From NCBI GenBank assembly GCA_019245115.1, contig JAFARZ010000093.1, forward strand, positions 1-64,000: 64,000 bases of DNA, in the 5' to 3' direction. The translations under genes and the position numbers were made by a program. Shown piece by piece: positions 37,566 through 46,332 of this stretch. The number at the start of each line of letters is the position of its first letter. The first letter of the stretch is position 1. The notes beneath the pieces are model-generated. The model searched no databases and had not been told where the DNA came from. It saw only the letters and a program-made list of their open reading frames with translations. Source of the DNA: Streptosporangiaceae bacterium. GTDB taxonomy: Bacteria; Actinomycetota; Actinomycetes; Streptosporangiales; Streptosporangiaceae.

Positions 37566-38591
37566 TCACGGCGGTGTTCCCCGCTGCTTGAGTTCCTGCG
37601 CGAAGATCTCCCATGCGTCGGCGCAGCGGCGAGCGAGCTGTGAGATGTTCTCCGCTTGATACTCGGGAACAACGTCGATGAGCTTCCGCCACTCCTCGAG
37701 CCCACTGACATGGGCATGAAGCCAGCGAAGCAGTTCTCGCCCGGATTCGGAGTGCCTCAGTGTCGGGTCCTTGACCAGCCGACCCATGATCGCGATGCTG
37801 TCGGTCCCGTCGTTATCGCTCTCGCGCCTAATGGCTCGTTCCGTCGGCGGTGCCGAAACGGCGCTCACTTCGTCGTCTCTGCTTCTGGTGTTCTCGGTAT
37901 GCCCGACATCGACCGGGTCCTGGCCACGCTTGATTCGCTTGCGCACGTCATGGGCAGTACCTATGGAGATTCCCGCCTCGTTCGCGATCTCGCGCAGGGG
38001 CGCATCGGGGCGAGCAGCGATAAGTTCTACCGCACGCTGCCTGCCGGCCCGGCTGCTCAGGGGTCGGACCCTGCCGTCGGCTCCGACGCGAGGATTCAAC
38101 CGCGGACTTTTCGGAGTTGAAAGCCGGATGGCGGCCACCGTTTTATCGGCGAGACCAGCGTATGATGCGATGATCCGGTCCGAGAGATGCGGTTGGATGC
38201 TGATTATGCGCGCGGCGGCGGCCTTACGCTCACCGAGAGTGAGCGGTAGCCCGTGCGCTATATTCTCTCTTACGGCGCGAATGAATGCGTCATCTTCGCT
38301 ACCGTCGAAAAATTCGGCACGTACGGTTCTGTCGCCACGAAGTATTGCTGCCCGGAACCGATGCGATCCATCGATGATTCTCATAGTCCGACGATCTATA
38401 AGAATCGGCGGAAGCGAATCAGGATCGATCTCGGCGAGCCTTATCGTGTGATCTTTGTTTTCGCCTGACAGGCGTGGCGATTCTGCAAGCGTAATAGCGT
38501 CTACGCTGACCAGATATATTTTTTTCTCTTCGCCTGGAAACCGCGGGTTTATTTTTGCGCTCGCCTGCCCGCCTCCGGCCGCAATCGACAT
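37566..38591 (-). CDS. StrR-type ParB-fold pathway-specific activator
   Basis: 341 residues. ParB/Srx N-terminal domain: SPRLSGENKDHTIRLAEIDPD, LPPILIDRRTMRIIDGSHR and FRAAILRGDRTVRAEFFDGS, then the StrR-like IAHGLPLTLGERKAAAARI. A helix-turn-helix follows (REIANEAGISIGTAHDVRKRIK). It matches the StrR/NovG/Bbr group that activates aminoglycoside, aminocoumarin and glycopeptide clusters. The frame extends to 38618, but ATG 38591 has GGAGGAG eight bases upstream. This is the clearest sign that the region is a secondary-metabolite cluster. Confidence 0.88.
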   Translation of the reverse strand: MSIAAGGGQASAKINPRFPGEEKKIYLVSVDAITLAESPRLSGENKDHTIRLAEIDPDSLPPILIDRRTMRIIDGSHRFRAAILRGDRTVRAEFFDGSEDDAFIRAVRENIAHGLPLTLGERKAAAARIISIQPHLSDRIIASYAGLADKTVAAIRLSTPKSPRLNPRVGADGRVRPLSSRAGRQRAVELIAARPDAPLREIANEAGISIGTAHDVRKRIKRGQDPVDVGHTENTRSRDDEVSAVSAPPTERAIRRESDNDGTDSIAIMGRLVKDPTLRHSESGRELLRWLHAHVSGLEEWRKLIDVVPEYQAENISQLARRCADAWEIFAQELKQRGTPP

Positions 38592-38735
38592 CAGGGAGTC
38601 TCCTCCGCCTTCCTGCATCCCAATTTCTGGCGACTAGGACTATATGAAATGAAAGCACCAAGATCAATCGCTCGGCGCCCCGGGCTGTGTTGCGCATTTG
38701 GTGTAGCTTGTTGCAGCGTCTAGAGGAGTCTGCCT

Positions 38736-38891
38736 ATGCGGGTGATGTTGATCAGAAGTTGCCCGCAGAGGCGGTGGCAGGGGCGTGCCGCACGCGCTGC
38801 CGCGAAGCCTGCCAGCGCAAACTGGCCGGGCTTCCTGAACATCCGGGAAGCTGAAGTTGGCGCGCGAAGCACGCGTAGCCCCGACGATTGA
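38736..38891 (+). CDS. Possible small peptide gene with strong RBS
   Basis: A 51-codon ORF, MRVMLIRSCPQRRWQGRAAR onward, with GAGGAG eight bases before its ATG, in the 350-base gap between the StrR-type gene and a methyltransferase. The peptide is basic with one Cys and two Trp. No homologue is recognised, and codon use alone cannot prove translation. It might be a leader peptide, a small regulator or chance. Confidence 0.3.
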   Translation: MRVMLIRSCPQRRWQGRAARAAAKPASANWPGFLNIREAEVGARSTRSPDD

Positions 38892-38960
38892 CGCACAGAA
38901 CGCAGGGTAGTTTTAAAGTTTGCCGATACCCATGGCTCCCTGGTGCGGAGAAGGCGAAGG

Positions 38961-39818
38961 ATGGTGGAACTGGTGAGCGACGTACATGAGATCAAGGCCC
39001 AGCAGCGAGCGGGCTGGGACGCCGTCAGCGCCGGATGGGATACCGCCCTCGAGACGTTTGAGCGGGGCGCGATGTCAGCGACCCGGCGACTGCTGGAACT
39101 CGGCGGCGTACGAGAGGGACAGACGGTCCTGGATCTCGGGACCGGCGTAGGTGAGCCAGCGCTCACCGCGGCGACCCTCGTCGGACCCAGCGGCCGCGTC
39201 GTCGGTCTCGACTTCTCGTCATCGATGCTTGCGATCGCCCGTCGCCGTGGCGCGGCGCTGAGCAACGTCGAGTTCGTCGAGGGAGATCTGGAATACGTCG
39301 ATTTCCCGGAACGGTCATTCGATGTCGTGCTCAGCCGGTGGGGGCTGATGTTCGCCGTCGACCGTTCCTCGATGTTCGAGCGCCTCAGGAAAATCATCGT
39401 GCCAGGCGGCGTGCTCGCCGCGGCGGTATGGGGACCGGCGTCCTCGGTCCCTATGCTGCAACTCGGCTTTGAGCCGCTCGTCGCACGACTCGAACTTCCT
39501 CCGCCTCCTCCTGGAGCTCCCGGGCCGTTCAGTATGTCTGACGGTGACCAGGTGGCGCATGAGCTCAAGGCGGCGCATTTCAGCGAGGTTTCAGTAACCG
39601 AATTCACCGTGCCGTTCCGCGTGGCGAGCATGCAGGAATACGCTGATATGACCAAGGCGCTTACGCCGCCCAGCATCAAGAACATGATCAAGGAACGGTT
39701 TGGATCGGTGGACGATCCTGCCACCTGGAAGGCCGTGGGTGAGACTGTGGCGCCGTATGCCAAGAATGGCGAGATCTCACTTCCATCTACCGCATTGTGC
39801 ATTCGCGCGGTCGCGTGA
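38961..39818 (+). CDS. Class I SAM-dependent methyltransferase (UbiE-like)
   Basis: 285 residues from ATG 38961, ten bases after GGAG. SAM motif I VLDLGTGVGEPALTAA, GLDFSSSMLAIARR, and DVVLSRWGLMFAVD. The C-terminal half, with YADMTKALTPPS, is like C- or O-methyltransferases of polyketide and sugar pathways. It is adjacent to the StrR-type regulator, so probably tailors the cluster product or its precursor. Confidence 0.85.
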   Translation: MVELVSDVHEIKAQQRAGWDAVSAGWDTALETFERGAMSATRRLLELGGVREGQTVLDLGTGVGEPALTAATLVGPSGRVVGLDFSSSMLAIARRRGAALSNVEFVEGDLEYVDFPERSFDVVLSRWGLMFAVDRSSMFERLRKIIVPGGVLAAAVWGPASSVPMLQLGFEPLVARLELPPPPPGAPGPFSMSDGDQVAHELKAAHFSEVSVTEFTVPFRVASMQEYADMTKALTPPSIKNMIKERFGSVDDPATWKAVGETVAPYAKNGEISLPSTALCIRAVA

Positions 39819-39988
39819 CGAGAATCGCGAGTGCAGGCCTTCTGGCCTGTGTGAGCGGCCGGTGCCGGTAGCGGCACGGTCAGCGCCATGAGCGATGTTC
39901 GACGTCATTTTTGAGGTTCTGCTCGTAGCAGGTTACCCTGAGTTATAAAGGTGCCCGTTCGTCCATAGGCAGCGGAATCTGTTCCCGT

Positions 39989-41545
39989 ATGCATAATCAG
40001 CGAATGGAGAATTGGAACTTGTCTCGAGGTGCACATATCCTGCGTCTCTACGGCGCTGGAGCCATTGACCATCTGGATCCGGTCAGCGCGCATGAACCTC
40101 AGGCACGGCAGATCACGAGACTCTTTTCCCGGCAACTCTTCAGCTATTTTCCGTCCCCGGACCCATGCAGTTGGAAGGCGATCGCGCCGGTGCCGGACAT
40201 CGCCCGTGACGTACCGAGTACCTACAATGCGGGATTGGGTGCCAGTCATCTCAGCTACGTCGTGCATCTCCGGCCCGGTGTTTTCTGGGACACCGATCCG
40301 CCGCGCGCTGTGACCGCACAGGATGTCGTGCGCGGGTTCAAACGCCTGGGTAACCCCGTGAGTCGGCCACGAAATCTCACGTACCTCACCAGCACCATCC
40401 GGGGCTTCGCCCGGTACTGTGAAGAGTACGCCGCTTCCCTATCGGGCTACGAGGTCACGCCCGACCGTCTCGCCGCTTTCCAGAACGGGCATGAGATCCC
40501 CGGTGTATTCGCGCTCGATGATGAGTCGCTGGTGATAGAACTCTTCAGGCCGGCGCTCGATGCGGTGAATATCCTCGCGTCAGCATGCGTTGCCCCGGCA
40601 CCTGTGGAATATGACGCCTACATACCAGATAGTGCTGAATTCCGGCAGAACATCAGATCGACAGGGCCATATCGCCCGGTTGGCTATCAGCGAGGCACAG
40701 CACTGGTATTGGAACGGAATCCAGCGTGGTGTCCGGACTCCGATCCGATCCGGCCAGCGTACGCCGACATCATCGACATCGCCGTCGGCGCCGAGCCGGC
40801 CGAGGAGCGGATACGAACGGGAGCGGCAGATCTTCCCTGGGACGTCGCGGCCGAGGCCAGCTTCATCGGATGCCTCCCCGCGGGGCTCGACTATCTTGTC
40901 TTCAACTTCCGCCGCGCGGCTGTCCAGGATCGGCAACTGCGCAGGACAGTGCTGACGGCCGTCGGCACGGCCGGATCGATCGTTCCGCCCGGGAACGACG
41001 GCCACCGGGCGAACGGCCTGGTGCCGGCCGCACCGCGGCCGGTGAGCTTTCCGTCAGGGCTGGAGCTGACCGTAGCGCACCTCGCCACGAGTGCCGTCAG
41101 CGCGCGGCCCTATCAGTCCCTCGCCGACGCTGGAGTGAAGGTCAGGCGCGTGGCCGTCCCGGCGGCAGAGTATGACGCCTTCCTCCGCGAGGGGAACTGG
41201 GATATCGCGGCCCTGTCACGCTTCCCGGACTGGTTCCACGACAACGGCCGCGTATTCCTGCAACCGCTGCTTCAGTCAGATAGCCCCGACAATTTCGGAC
41301 GTTATGCCAGCCCCCGCGTGGACTGGCTGATTGGTGCGGCGCTGGATTCCATGATCGAGACCGGGCGTGCCCGAGCCGCTTGGCGCGCCGCGGAGCAGCA
41401 GGCGCTCCATGACATCGCGATCATCCCCTTTGCATACCGGTCCCTCGCGGCGCCAGGACCATGTGGCCGACGCGTCAGCTCGGCGGTACCGATGCCATCG
41501 ATCTGCGGCCTCTACGACCTGTCGGGCGTGTCCCTAACCTCGTGA
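39989..41545 (+). CDS. Family-5 solute-binding-protein homologue without signal peptide (1)
   Basis: 518 residues with the SBP_bac_5 (OppA/DppA) fold: GAIDHLDPVSAHE near the start, VVHLRPGVFWDTDPPRAVTAQDVVRGFKR, and the late WDIAALSRFPDWFHDNGR. The N-terminus (MHNQRMENWNLSRG) has no hydrophobic signal or lipobox, so the protein should be cytosolic. It is shorter than its two paralogues at 46.3 and 48.2 kb. There are no permease or ATPase genes nearby. It heads an operon with a class V PLP enzyme, an FGE-fold protein and a ThiS-like protein, suggesting an enzymatic or carrier role in biosynthesis. In the clavulanic acid cluster, two OppA-like genes are likewise required for production. Confidence 0.82.
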   Translation: MHNQRMENWNLSRGAHILRLYGAGAIDHLDPVSAHEPQARQITRLFSRQLFSYFPSPDPCSWKAIAPVPDIARDVPSTYNAGLGASHLSYVVHLRPGVFWDTDPPRAVTAQDVVRGFKRLGNPVSRPRNLTYLTSTIRGFARYCEEYAASLSGYEVTPDRLAAFQNGHEIPGVFALDDESLVIELFRPALDAVNILASACVAPAPVEYDAYIPDSAEFRQNIRSTGPYRPVGYQRGTALVLERNPAWCPDSDPIRPAYADIIDIAVGAEPAEERIRTGAADLPWDVAAEASFIGCLPAGLDYLVFNFRRAAVQDRQLRRTVLTAVGTAGSIVPPGNDGHRANGLVPAAPRPVSFPSGLELTVAHLATSAVSARPYQSLADAGVKVRRVAVPAAEYDAFLREGNWDIAALSRFPDWFHDNGRVFLQPLLQSDSPDNFGRYASPRVDWLIGAALDSMIETGRARAAWRAAEQQALHDIAIIPFAYRSLAAPGPCGRRVSSAVPMPSICGLYDLSGVSLTS

Positions 41546-41569
41546 GGTATACGTGCGAAATGGAGAGAA

Positions 41570-42868
41570 ATGACCGATAGCACTCTTGAACGAAGAACTG
41601 CGTCCCTGCGGAACGCCTCCTGGGATGACATCCGCGAGATATTCTCACTCGCCCCAGACACGATACATCTGAATACCGGAACAGTCGGCGCTATGCCGTA
41701 TGAGGTACTTGACACCCTGGATCAGGTGACCCGTGAGTGGGCCGGCGGTCTCCTGGACGTATACGCGCCTACAATGTTTACAGATTACCGTGCCACCATC
41801 GGCAGGGCGCTCGGCGCCGACCAGGATGAGATCGTTATCTGCCACAATGCGACTGAGGGCATAGCGCGTGTCATCAACGGTCTCGACCTGCACGAAGGTG
41901 ACGAAGTCGTCACCACGACACACGAGTGTTACTCGGTCCTTTCGAACTTCAATCTCCTACGCAACCGGTTCGGCATAAAGATCAAAGCTGTTACGCCGCC
42001 GACCGGTTACGACGTACGTGCAGAAGATATCGTGGAGCTGGTCGAAGCAGCTGTAACACCGCGTACGAAAGTGCTCGCCTTTGCCGCGATCACCCTCTTT
42101 ACGGGCACCGCAATGCCTATAAGAATGCTATGCGATGTCGCGCAGCGGCATGGTCTTATTACCGTTGTCGACGGCGCGCTTCTGCCAGGTGTGCTCAACC
42201 GGAACCTACGCTCGCTCGGCGTGGACTTCATGGCCTGCTCGGGATCGAAATTCCAATGCGGTCCGCTGGGTACTGGAATCCTCTATGTGCGTAATAAGGT
42301 TAATCCAGAATATAACCGCTTGCCGTTGCCAGTATTCTGGCCAATCATTTCCACCTGGTATCCTATGCAGGGAAGTCCGCCTCCGCGCACCAGGACGCGC
42401 GTTGAAAGCGACAACATCGGCGATTATCTGCAGAGTGCGGGGAGCGCGAACCTGGCGCGCGGTGCTGGGCTGGCAAGAGCATCAGAGCTCTGGGACGAGA
42501 TCGGCCGAGACCGTATCGAGGCGCGCACTATGGAGCTTGCCGACTTTGCCCGTGAACGACTCAGCCAGACGTTCGGCGAAGAGCGGATCTACTCGCCGTC
42601 GTCCGATTTCCGGCTGCGTTCTCCGCTCGTCGCATTCAACCCTTTCCGGCCATCAGACGCTTGGAATGTGAAGAAGTTCGCCGCGCTGACTGCCCGCCTG
42701 GCGGATGAATACCGGGTCTGGATACGGTGGACCGAGTTCAACGTGCCGAACTCGCCTCATCAGCATTATGCGGCCCGCTTCTCGGGGCACATCTACAACA
42801 CCGATGAGGAAATCGATCACGCCGTGAGGCTCATCGCCCGGATCGCGAGCGCGGAGTCCGGGTCATGA
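41570..42868 (+). CDS. Class V PLP-dependent enzyme (desulfurase/lyase/epimerase-like)
   Basis: 432 residues, fold type I, class V. Motifs: HNATEGIARVI at the PLP phosphate site, TTHECYSVLSN, VVDGALLPGVL (the Asp that pairs with the pyridine nitrogen), and the Schiff-base lysine in CSGSKFQCGPLGTG. The class includes cysteine desulfurases, EgtE-like C-S lyases and isopenicillin-N epimerases. GGAGAG precedes the ATG. It overlaps the FGE-fold gene by ATGA, and a ThiS/MoaD-like gene follows, so a sulfur-mobilising role is the leading hypothesis; no desulfurase active-site cysteine loop is obvious. Confidence 0.88.
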   Translation: MTDSTLERRTASLRNASWDDIREIFSLAPDTIHLNTGTVGAMPYEVLDTLDQVTREWAGGLLDVYAPTMFTDYRATIGRALGADQDEIVICHNATEGIARVINGLDLHEGDEVVTTTHECYSVLSNFNLLRNRFGIKIKAVTPPTGYDVRAEDIVELVEAAVTPRTKVLAFAAITLFTGTAMPIRMLCDVAQRHGLITVVDGALLPGVLNRNLRSLGVDFMACSGSKFQCGPLGTGILYVRNKVNPEYNRLPLPVFWPIISTWYPMQGSPPPRTRTRVESDNIGDYLQSAGSANLARGAGLARASELWDEIGRDRIEARTMELADFARERLSQTFGEERIYSPSSDFRLRSPLVAFNPFRPSDAWNVKKFAALTARLADEYRVWIRWTEFNVPNSPHQHYAARFSGHIYNTDEEIDHAVRLIARIASAESGS

Positions 42869-43746
42869 CAGAGATGATCTTCATGCCGGGAGGCGAGTTC
42901 CGCATGGGCGCTCCGGCCTGGGTCCTTGACTGGCTGGCCCAGGAGCGGCAGTCGTTCCCCCGTGAGTGGTTTGCCGACGAGACACCGCAGATCACCGCTA
43001 CGGTGAGGCCCTATTTGATCGACCGTGCGCCGGTGACATGCCGCGAGTTCGAGCGGTTCATCTGTGATACCGGCTATGTGACCGATGCGGAGCGAGCCGG
43101 GATCGGCATGGTTTACGGCGATGACTTCTGGGAGGAACGCGAGGGAGCGTGCTGGCGCAGCCCGGCCGGTCTGGTAAACGGAATCGAGGACTACGGTGAT
43201 CATCCGGTCGTTCATATCTCGTTCGGAGACGCGCAGGCCTACGCGCGTTGGGCCGGCAAACGACTCCCGACCGAGGCGGAATGGGAACTAGCCGCCCGCG
43301 GTCATGATTTCCGGATGTGGCCCTGGGGCAACGAGTGGTATGGCTACTGCGCGAATACCGCTGAATATCAGGCGAGCGGCACGCTGGCCTCGCTTGACGC
43401 GTGGCTCGATTGGTGGCGGTCTGTCCACCGGAGGCTGGGCCCGGTGCCACAGACCACGCCGGTTGGCCGGTTTTCCCCGGCGGGCGATAGCGCCGCTGGA
43501 TGCACTGACATGGCCGGCAACGTCTACGAATGGACGGCCACGCAATCGTTTCTGTACGACGACACGACCGACTGTGATGCCACACTACGTACCGTCATGG
43601 GCCGATACCAGGTCATCCGCGGCGGATCGTGGATGAACTTTCGTTATCAGGTGCGCTGTACCGAGCGTTTCCATGGCGATCCGACTGGATGGTCAAACTT
43701 CGCGCTGGGCTTTCGCTGCGCGAGGAGCGCGAACAGGGGAGAGTGA
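42865..43746 (+). CDS. FGE-sulfatase-fold protein lacking copper cysteines
   Basis: 293 residues, the formylglycine-generating-enzyme fold: MIFMPGGEFRMG, VTCREFERFICDTGY, HPVVHISFGDAQAYARWAGKRLPTEAEWE split across residues 112-140, MAGNVYEW, RGGSWMN and the closing ALGFRCA. True FGE needs two cysteines in an LCHxSYC-like stretch after RGGS; here it reads RGGSWMNFRYQVRC, so the pair is absent. There is also no DinB domain as in EgtB. It may act like other FGE-fold oxidases in natural-product pathways. Start overlaps the PLP gene by four bases. Confidence 0.85.
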   Translation: MTEMIFMPGGEFRMGAPAWVLDWLAQERQSFPREWFADETPQITATVRPYLIDRAPVTCREFERFICDTGYVTDAERAGIGMVYGDDFWEEREGACWRSPAGLVNGIEDYGDHPVVHISFGDAQAYARWAGKRLPTEAEWELAARGHDFRMWPWGNEWYGYCANTAEYQASGTLASLDAWLDWWRSVHRRLGPVPQTTPVGRFSPAGDSAAGCTDMAGNVYEWTATQSFLYDDTTDCDATLRTVMGRYQVIRGGSWMNFRYQVRCTERFHGDPTGWSNFALGFRCARSANRGE

Positions 43747-43747
43747 T

Positions 43748-44014
43748 ATGACAACGATTGTCGTGCCGGCCGGGTGGGCGCATAGAGGGCGCACGAAATT
43801 CGAGGGCACCGCGGGCAGACTGACCGACGTGATCAAGGCATTCGTCATCGCCAACCCCGGCTACAAACGACGGCTCCTCGGCCCCGACGGTGAGCCGTTC
43901 AGCTATTTCAACGTCTATCTGGACGATGAGTTCGTCCCTCGTGCGGATCGGTGGGAGACGGTGGTGCGGCCTGGCGCGACGGTCACGATACTGCCACCGC
44001 TCAACGGGGGCTGA
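43748..44014 (+). CDS. ThiS/MoaD-like sulfur-carrier protein
   Basis: 88 residues, beta-grasp fold. It ends with LPPLNGG, giving the C-terminal Gly-Gly that is adenylated and turned into a thiocarboxylate in ThiS, MoaD and CysO. The internal pattern, PGATVTILPPLNGG after a segment with LLGPDGEPFSYFNVYLDDEFV, fits the family. It starts one base after the FGE-fold stop. No E1-like activating enzyme (ThiF/MoeB) is in the window; in 2-thiosugar biosynthesis of BE-7585A the activator is borrowed from primary metabolism. Likely sulfur donor for the cluster product. Confidence 0.88.
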   Translation: MTTIVVPAGWAHRGRTKFEGTAGRLTDVIKAFVIANPGYKRRLLGPDGEPFSYFNVYLDDEFVPRADRWETVVRPGATVTILPPLNGG

Positions 44015-44038
44015 GGCATGCCGTCCGCACCCCGCTAG

Positions 44039-45028
44039 CTAGGAGAGCCACGCCTCGGGTGCCTCACCGAGCGCGGGAAACATCTCGTCCAGACGTGTGC
44101 GCTCGGCGCATGAGAGACCGGCCGACGCGGCGCGGATCGCTCCGTCAAGCTGCTCCGGCGTACGCGGCCCGGCAACGATGGCGGTAACGCCGGGCTTCGA
44201 CAGTACCCATGCCATGCCTACCTCGGCTGGATCGCGCCCGATCTCGGAGCAGAACCGCTCATACCCGGCAATCCGGGCGCGATGGACAGCGAGAGCCTCT
44301 GCGGCGCGTCCCTGTGCTGACTTCACGGCGCGTCCCTCCGCGAGCTTGCGGAGCGCTCCGCCGAGCAGCCCGCCATGAAGTGGCGACCAGACGAGGATGG
44401 CGATGCCATAGGCCTGCGCGGCCGGGATTACCTCCAGCTCCGCGTTCCGGACCAGCAGGTTGTAAAGACACTGCTCGGAGGCCAAGCCGAAGCGGTGACC
44501 GCGTATGGCGCTTTCCTGGCAAGCGGCGATATGCCAGCCCGCATGGTTGGAGGATCCGACGTACCGGACCTTTCCCTGGGCAACGAGCATCTCCATCGCC
44601 TCCCAGGCGGCCTCCCAGGCGACGCTGCGATCCACGCGGTGCATCTGGTACAGGTCAATCCAGTCAGTACCTAGCCGACGAAGTGATTGCTCGCATGCCC
44701 GTACGATGTGCCTGGCGGACAATCCCTCGTCGTTGATCTCCGAGCCGAACCGGTTGCCGACCTTGGTGGCGAGCACGATCTTGTCGCGGCGGGCCGGACT
44801 GCCCGCAATCCAACGGCCAAGCAATTCTTCCGTGAAGCCCTGGTGCACTCGCCAGCCATAGATGTCGGCGGTGTCAACCAGGTTGATCCCCGCGTCCACG
44901 GCATGGTCCAAGAGCTTGTGTGCTTCGATCTCCTCGACCCTTCCGCCGAAGTTGACCGTGCCTAGGGCGACCTTGCTGATCTTCAAGCCGGTGCGACCCA
45001 GTTGAGCGTAAAATTCGCTGTCGTCCAT
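44039..45028 (-). CDS. Aldo/keto reductase (possible NDP-sugar reductase)
   Basis: 329 residues, AKR superfamily TIM barrel: GRTGLKISKVALGTVNFGG, catalytic DTADIYG (Asp, Tyr), lysine in VLATKVG and histidine in YQMHRVD. This subclass includes EryBII/TylCII-type reductases that act after NDP-hexose 2,3-dehydratases. Such a dehydratase is at 56.4 kb, so reduction of a deoxysugar intermediate is the favoured inference. Last gene of a minus-strand set with DUF885 and an SBP homologue. Confidence 0.85.
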   Translation of the reverse strand: MDDSEFYAQLGRTGLKISKVALGTVNFGGRVEEIEAHKLLDHAVDAGINLVDTADIYGWRVHQGFTEELLGRWIAGSPARRDKIVLATKVGNRFGSEINDEGLSARHIVRACEQSLRRLGTDWIDLYQMHRVDRSVAWEAAWEAMEMLVAQGKVRYVGSSNHAGWHIAACQESAIRGHRFGLASEQCLYNLLVRNAELEVIPAAQAYGIAILVWSPLHGGLLGGALRKLAEGRAVKSAQGRAAEALAVHRARIAGYERFCSEIGRDPAEVGMAWVLSKPGVTAIVAGPRTPEQLDGAIRAASAGLSCAERTRLDEMFPALGEAPEAWLS

Positions 45029-45084
45029 TATGAATATTGTAAATCGCTATCATGATGAGAACCGCTAGTGTGAGCTATCAATGC

Positions 45085-46332
45085 TCATGCGTCAGTTTTC
45101 GCCGCAACGACATCGGCCTCGAGGGAGGAGGGCGATGGTGATTCCCTCAGCAGGTAAAGGTAATTCTCAGCGATTGACTGGTTTGGCTTACGGGTTCTTA
45201 GCCATTCATCGACTAGGCGTTCACCCTCGATATAGGTGACCGTGTAGGAGCGCCACAGCGGGTCGATCAGGAAGTCCACCATGTGTCGCGCACGCTCCCA
45301 TGACAACAACGTCCATCGCTGCAAATGCTCAACGACATCGTCCGGGTCTATGCCGCGCTCGTGAAGCATAATCGCGGCATCCTGCCGGACCGGCAGCAAG
45401 GACCTGAGGCAGTTGTGGACTCTCTCGACGAGTTCACCGTCGATGTGGAGACCATGACTGGCGAGGATTTCAGAGGTCCATGGCCCCCAGCCTTCTGGCA
45501 TGACCACGCGCAACGCTTTCTCTGCCATTCCCTCTGAAAGCAGGCATTGGGGCGTGTTTACCAAGGAAATCGTGTGTTCTTCCTCGCCGCGCCCGCGGAC
45601 CAGCTCCGACTCCTTTATACAGTGCTCGGTATGATGTCCCGGATAAGACTCATGAGTAATAATCGTGGGCAACGCGGCGATGGCATCTCCGGCTTTGGCG
45701 TTGACCGCGACTTCCGACCGGAATCCGCCGAGGTAGCGGTTGAAGGCGTTCCATGGCTTGTCATGGACCATCTCGTACCGGATCTGGTCCGCTGCCGGGA
45801 GCGGGAACATGTCCCGCACATGAGCGGCCATGCGACCGGAGATGCTCTGCACCGTCGGCATCAGCTTGTCCGGCGGGATTCGGATCCGTGCGTGGTAAGC
45901 CTCCAGCCGGGTGGAAAGGGGCTCCGTCCCAGGCAAGAGATCCGCGATGGCGCGGTGGGCGTCCGCATACCGGTCGGGGGAGCCCATCGCGATGTCGACG
46001 TCGAAATAGGCGCGGATCTCGGCCGCGAACTCGATCTTCTCGCCTGCCAAGCGGCGCGCCGTGCATTCCAGGGCCTTGAGCTGGGTGGTAAGGAACCGTT
46101 GGCGGCGCTCATCCAGACCCGAATCGGCTACCCGGTCCCGCAGGCCGACGGCTGAGCGGGCGAGGTCCGCGGGGTCGGGCCGCGGTTCGGCGCGGACCCG
46201 TTCGGCGATCCGCGGATCGCCGAACCAGCAGTCGACGAAGCCGCTTACGAGCCTGCCTAGCCGGAGGCCGAGCCCCAGGTACTCATCCACCACGTTGTCA
46301 TCCTCCGGCGCGTATGGCGCCACCTGGGTCAT
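45085..46332 (-). CDS. DUF885-family putative metallohydrolase
   Basis: 415 residues, mostly helical. It carries the family motif THESYPGHHTEH (HExxPGHH), a metallopeptidase-like zinc site, and a downstream glutamate region LLSEGMAEKA. No signal peptide. Its start overlaps the SBP homologue stop by four bases (ATGA), indicating coupled translation. The DUF885 family has no settled substrate; hydrolysis of a peptide or amide intermediate is possible. Family clear, function unknown. Confidence 0.82.
   Translation of the reverse strand: MTQVAPYAPEDDNVVDEYLGLGLRLGRLVSGFVDCWFGDPRIAERVRAEPRPDPADLARSAVGLRDRVADSGLDERRQRFLTTQLKALECTARRLAGEKIEFAAEIRAYFDVDIAMGSPDRYADAHRAIADLLPGTEPLSTRLEAYHARIRIPPDKLMPTVQSISGRMAAHVRDMFPLPAADQIRYEMVHDKPWNAFNRYLGGFRSEVAVNAKAGDAIAALPTIITHESYPGHHTEHCIKESELVRGRGEEEHTISLVNTPQCLLSEGMAEKALRVVMPEGWGPWTSEILASHGLHIDGELVERVHNCLRSLLPVRQDAAIMLHERGIDPDDVVEHLQRWTLLSWERARHMVDFLIDPLWRSYTVTYIEGERLVDEWLRTRKPNQSIAENYLYLLRESPSPSSLEADVVAAKTDA

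Noticed and set aside
38720-39889. 389-codon minus-strand ORF opposite the methyltransferase
   Set aside because: Ser/Thr/Arg-rich antisense product; the plus strand has clear SAM motifs.
39895-39925. StrR operator beginning GTTCGACGT before the first SBP homologue
   Set aside because: Only the left half resembles the consensus; the right half at the 11-base spacing does not match.
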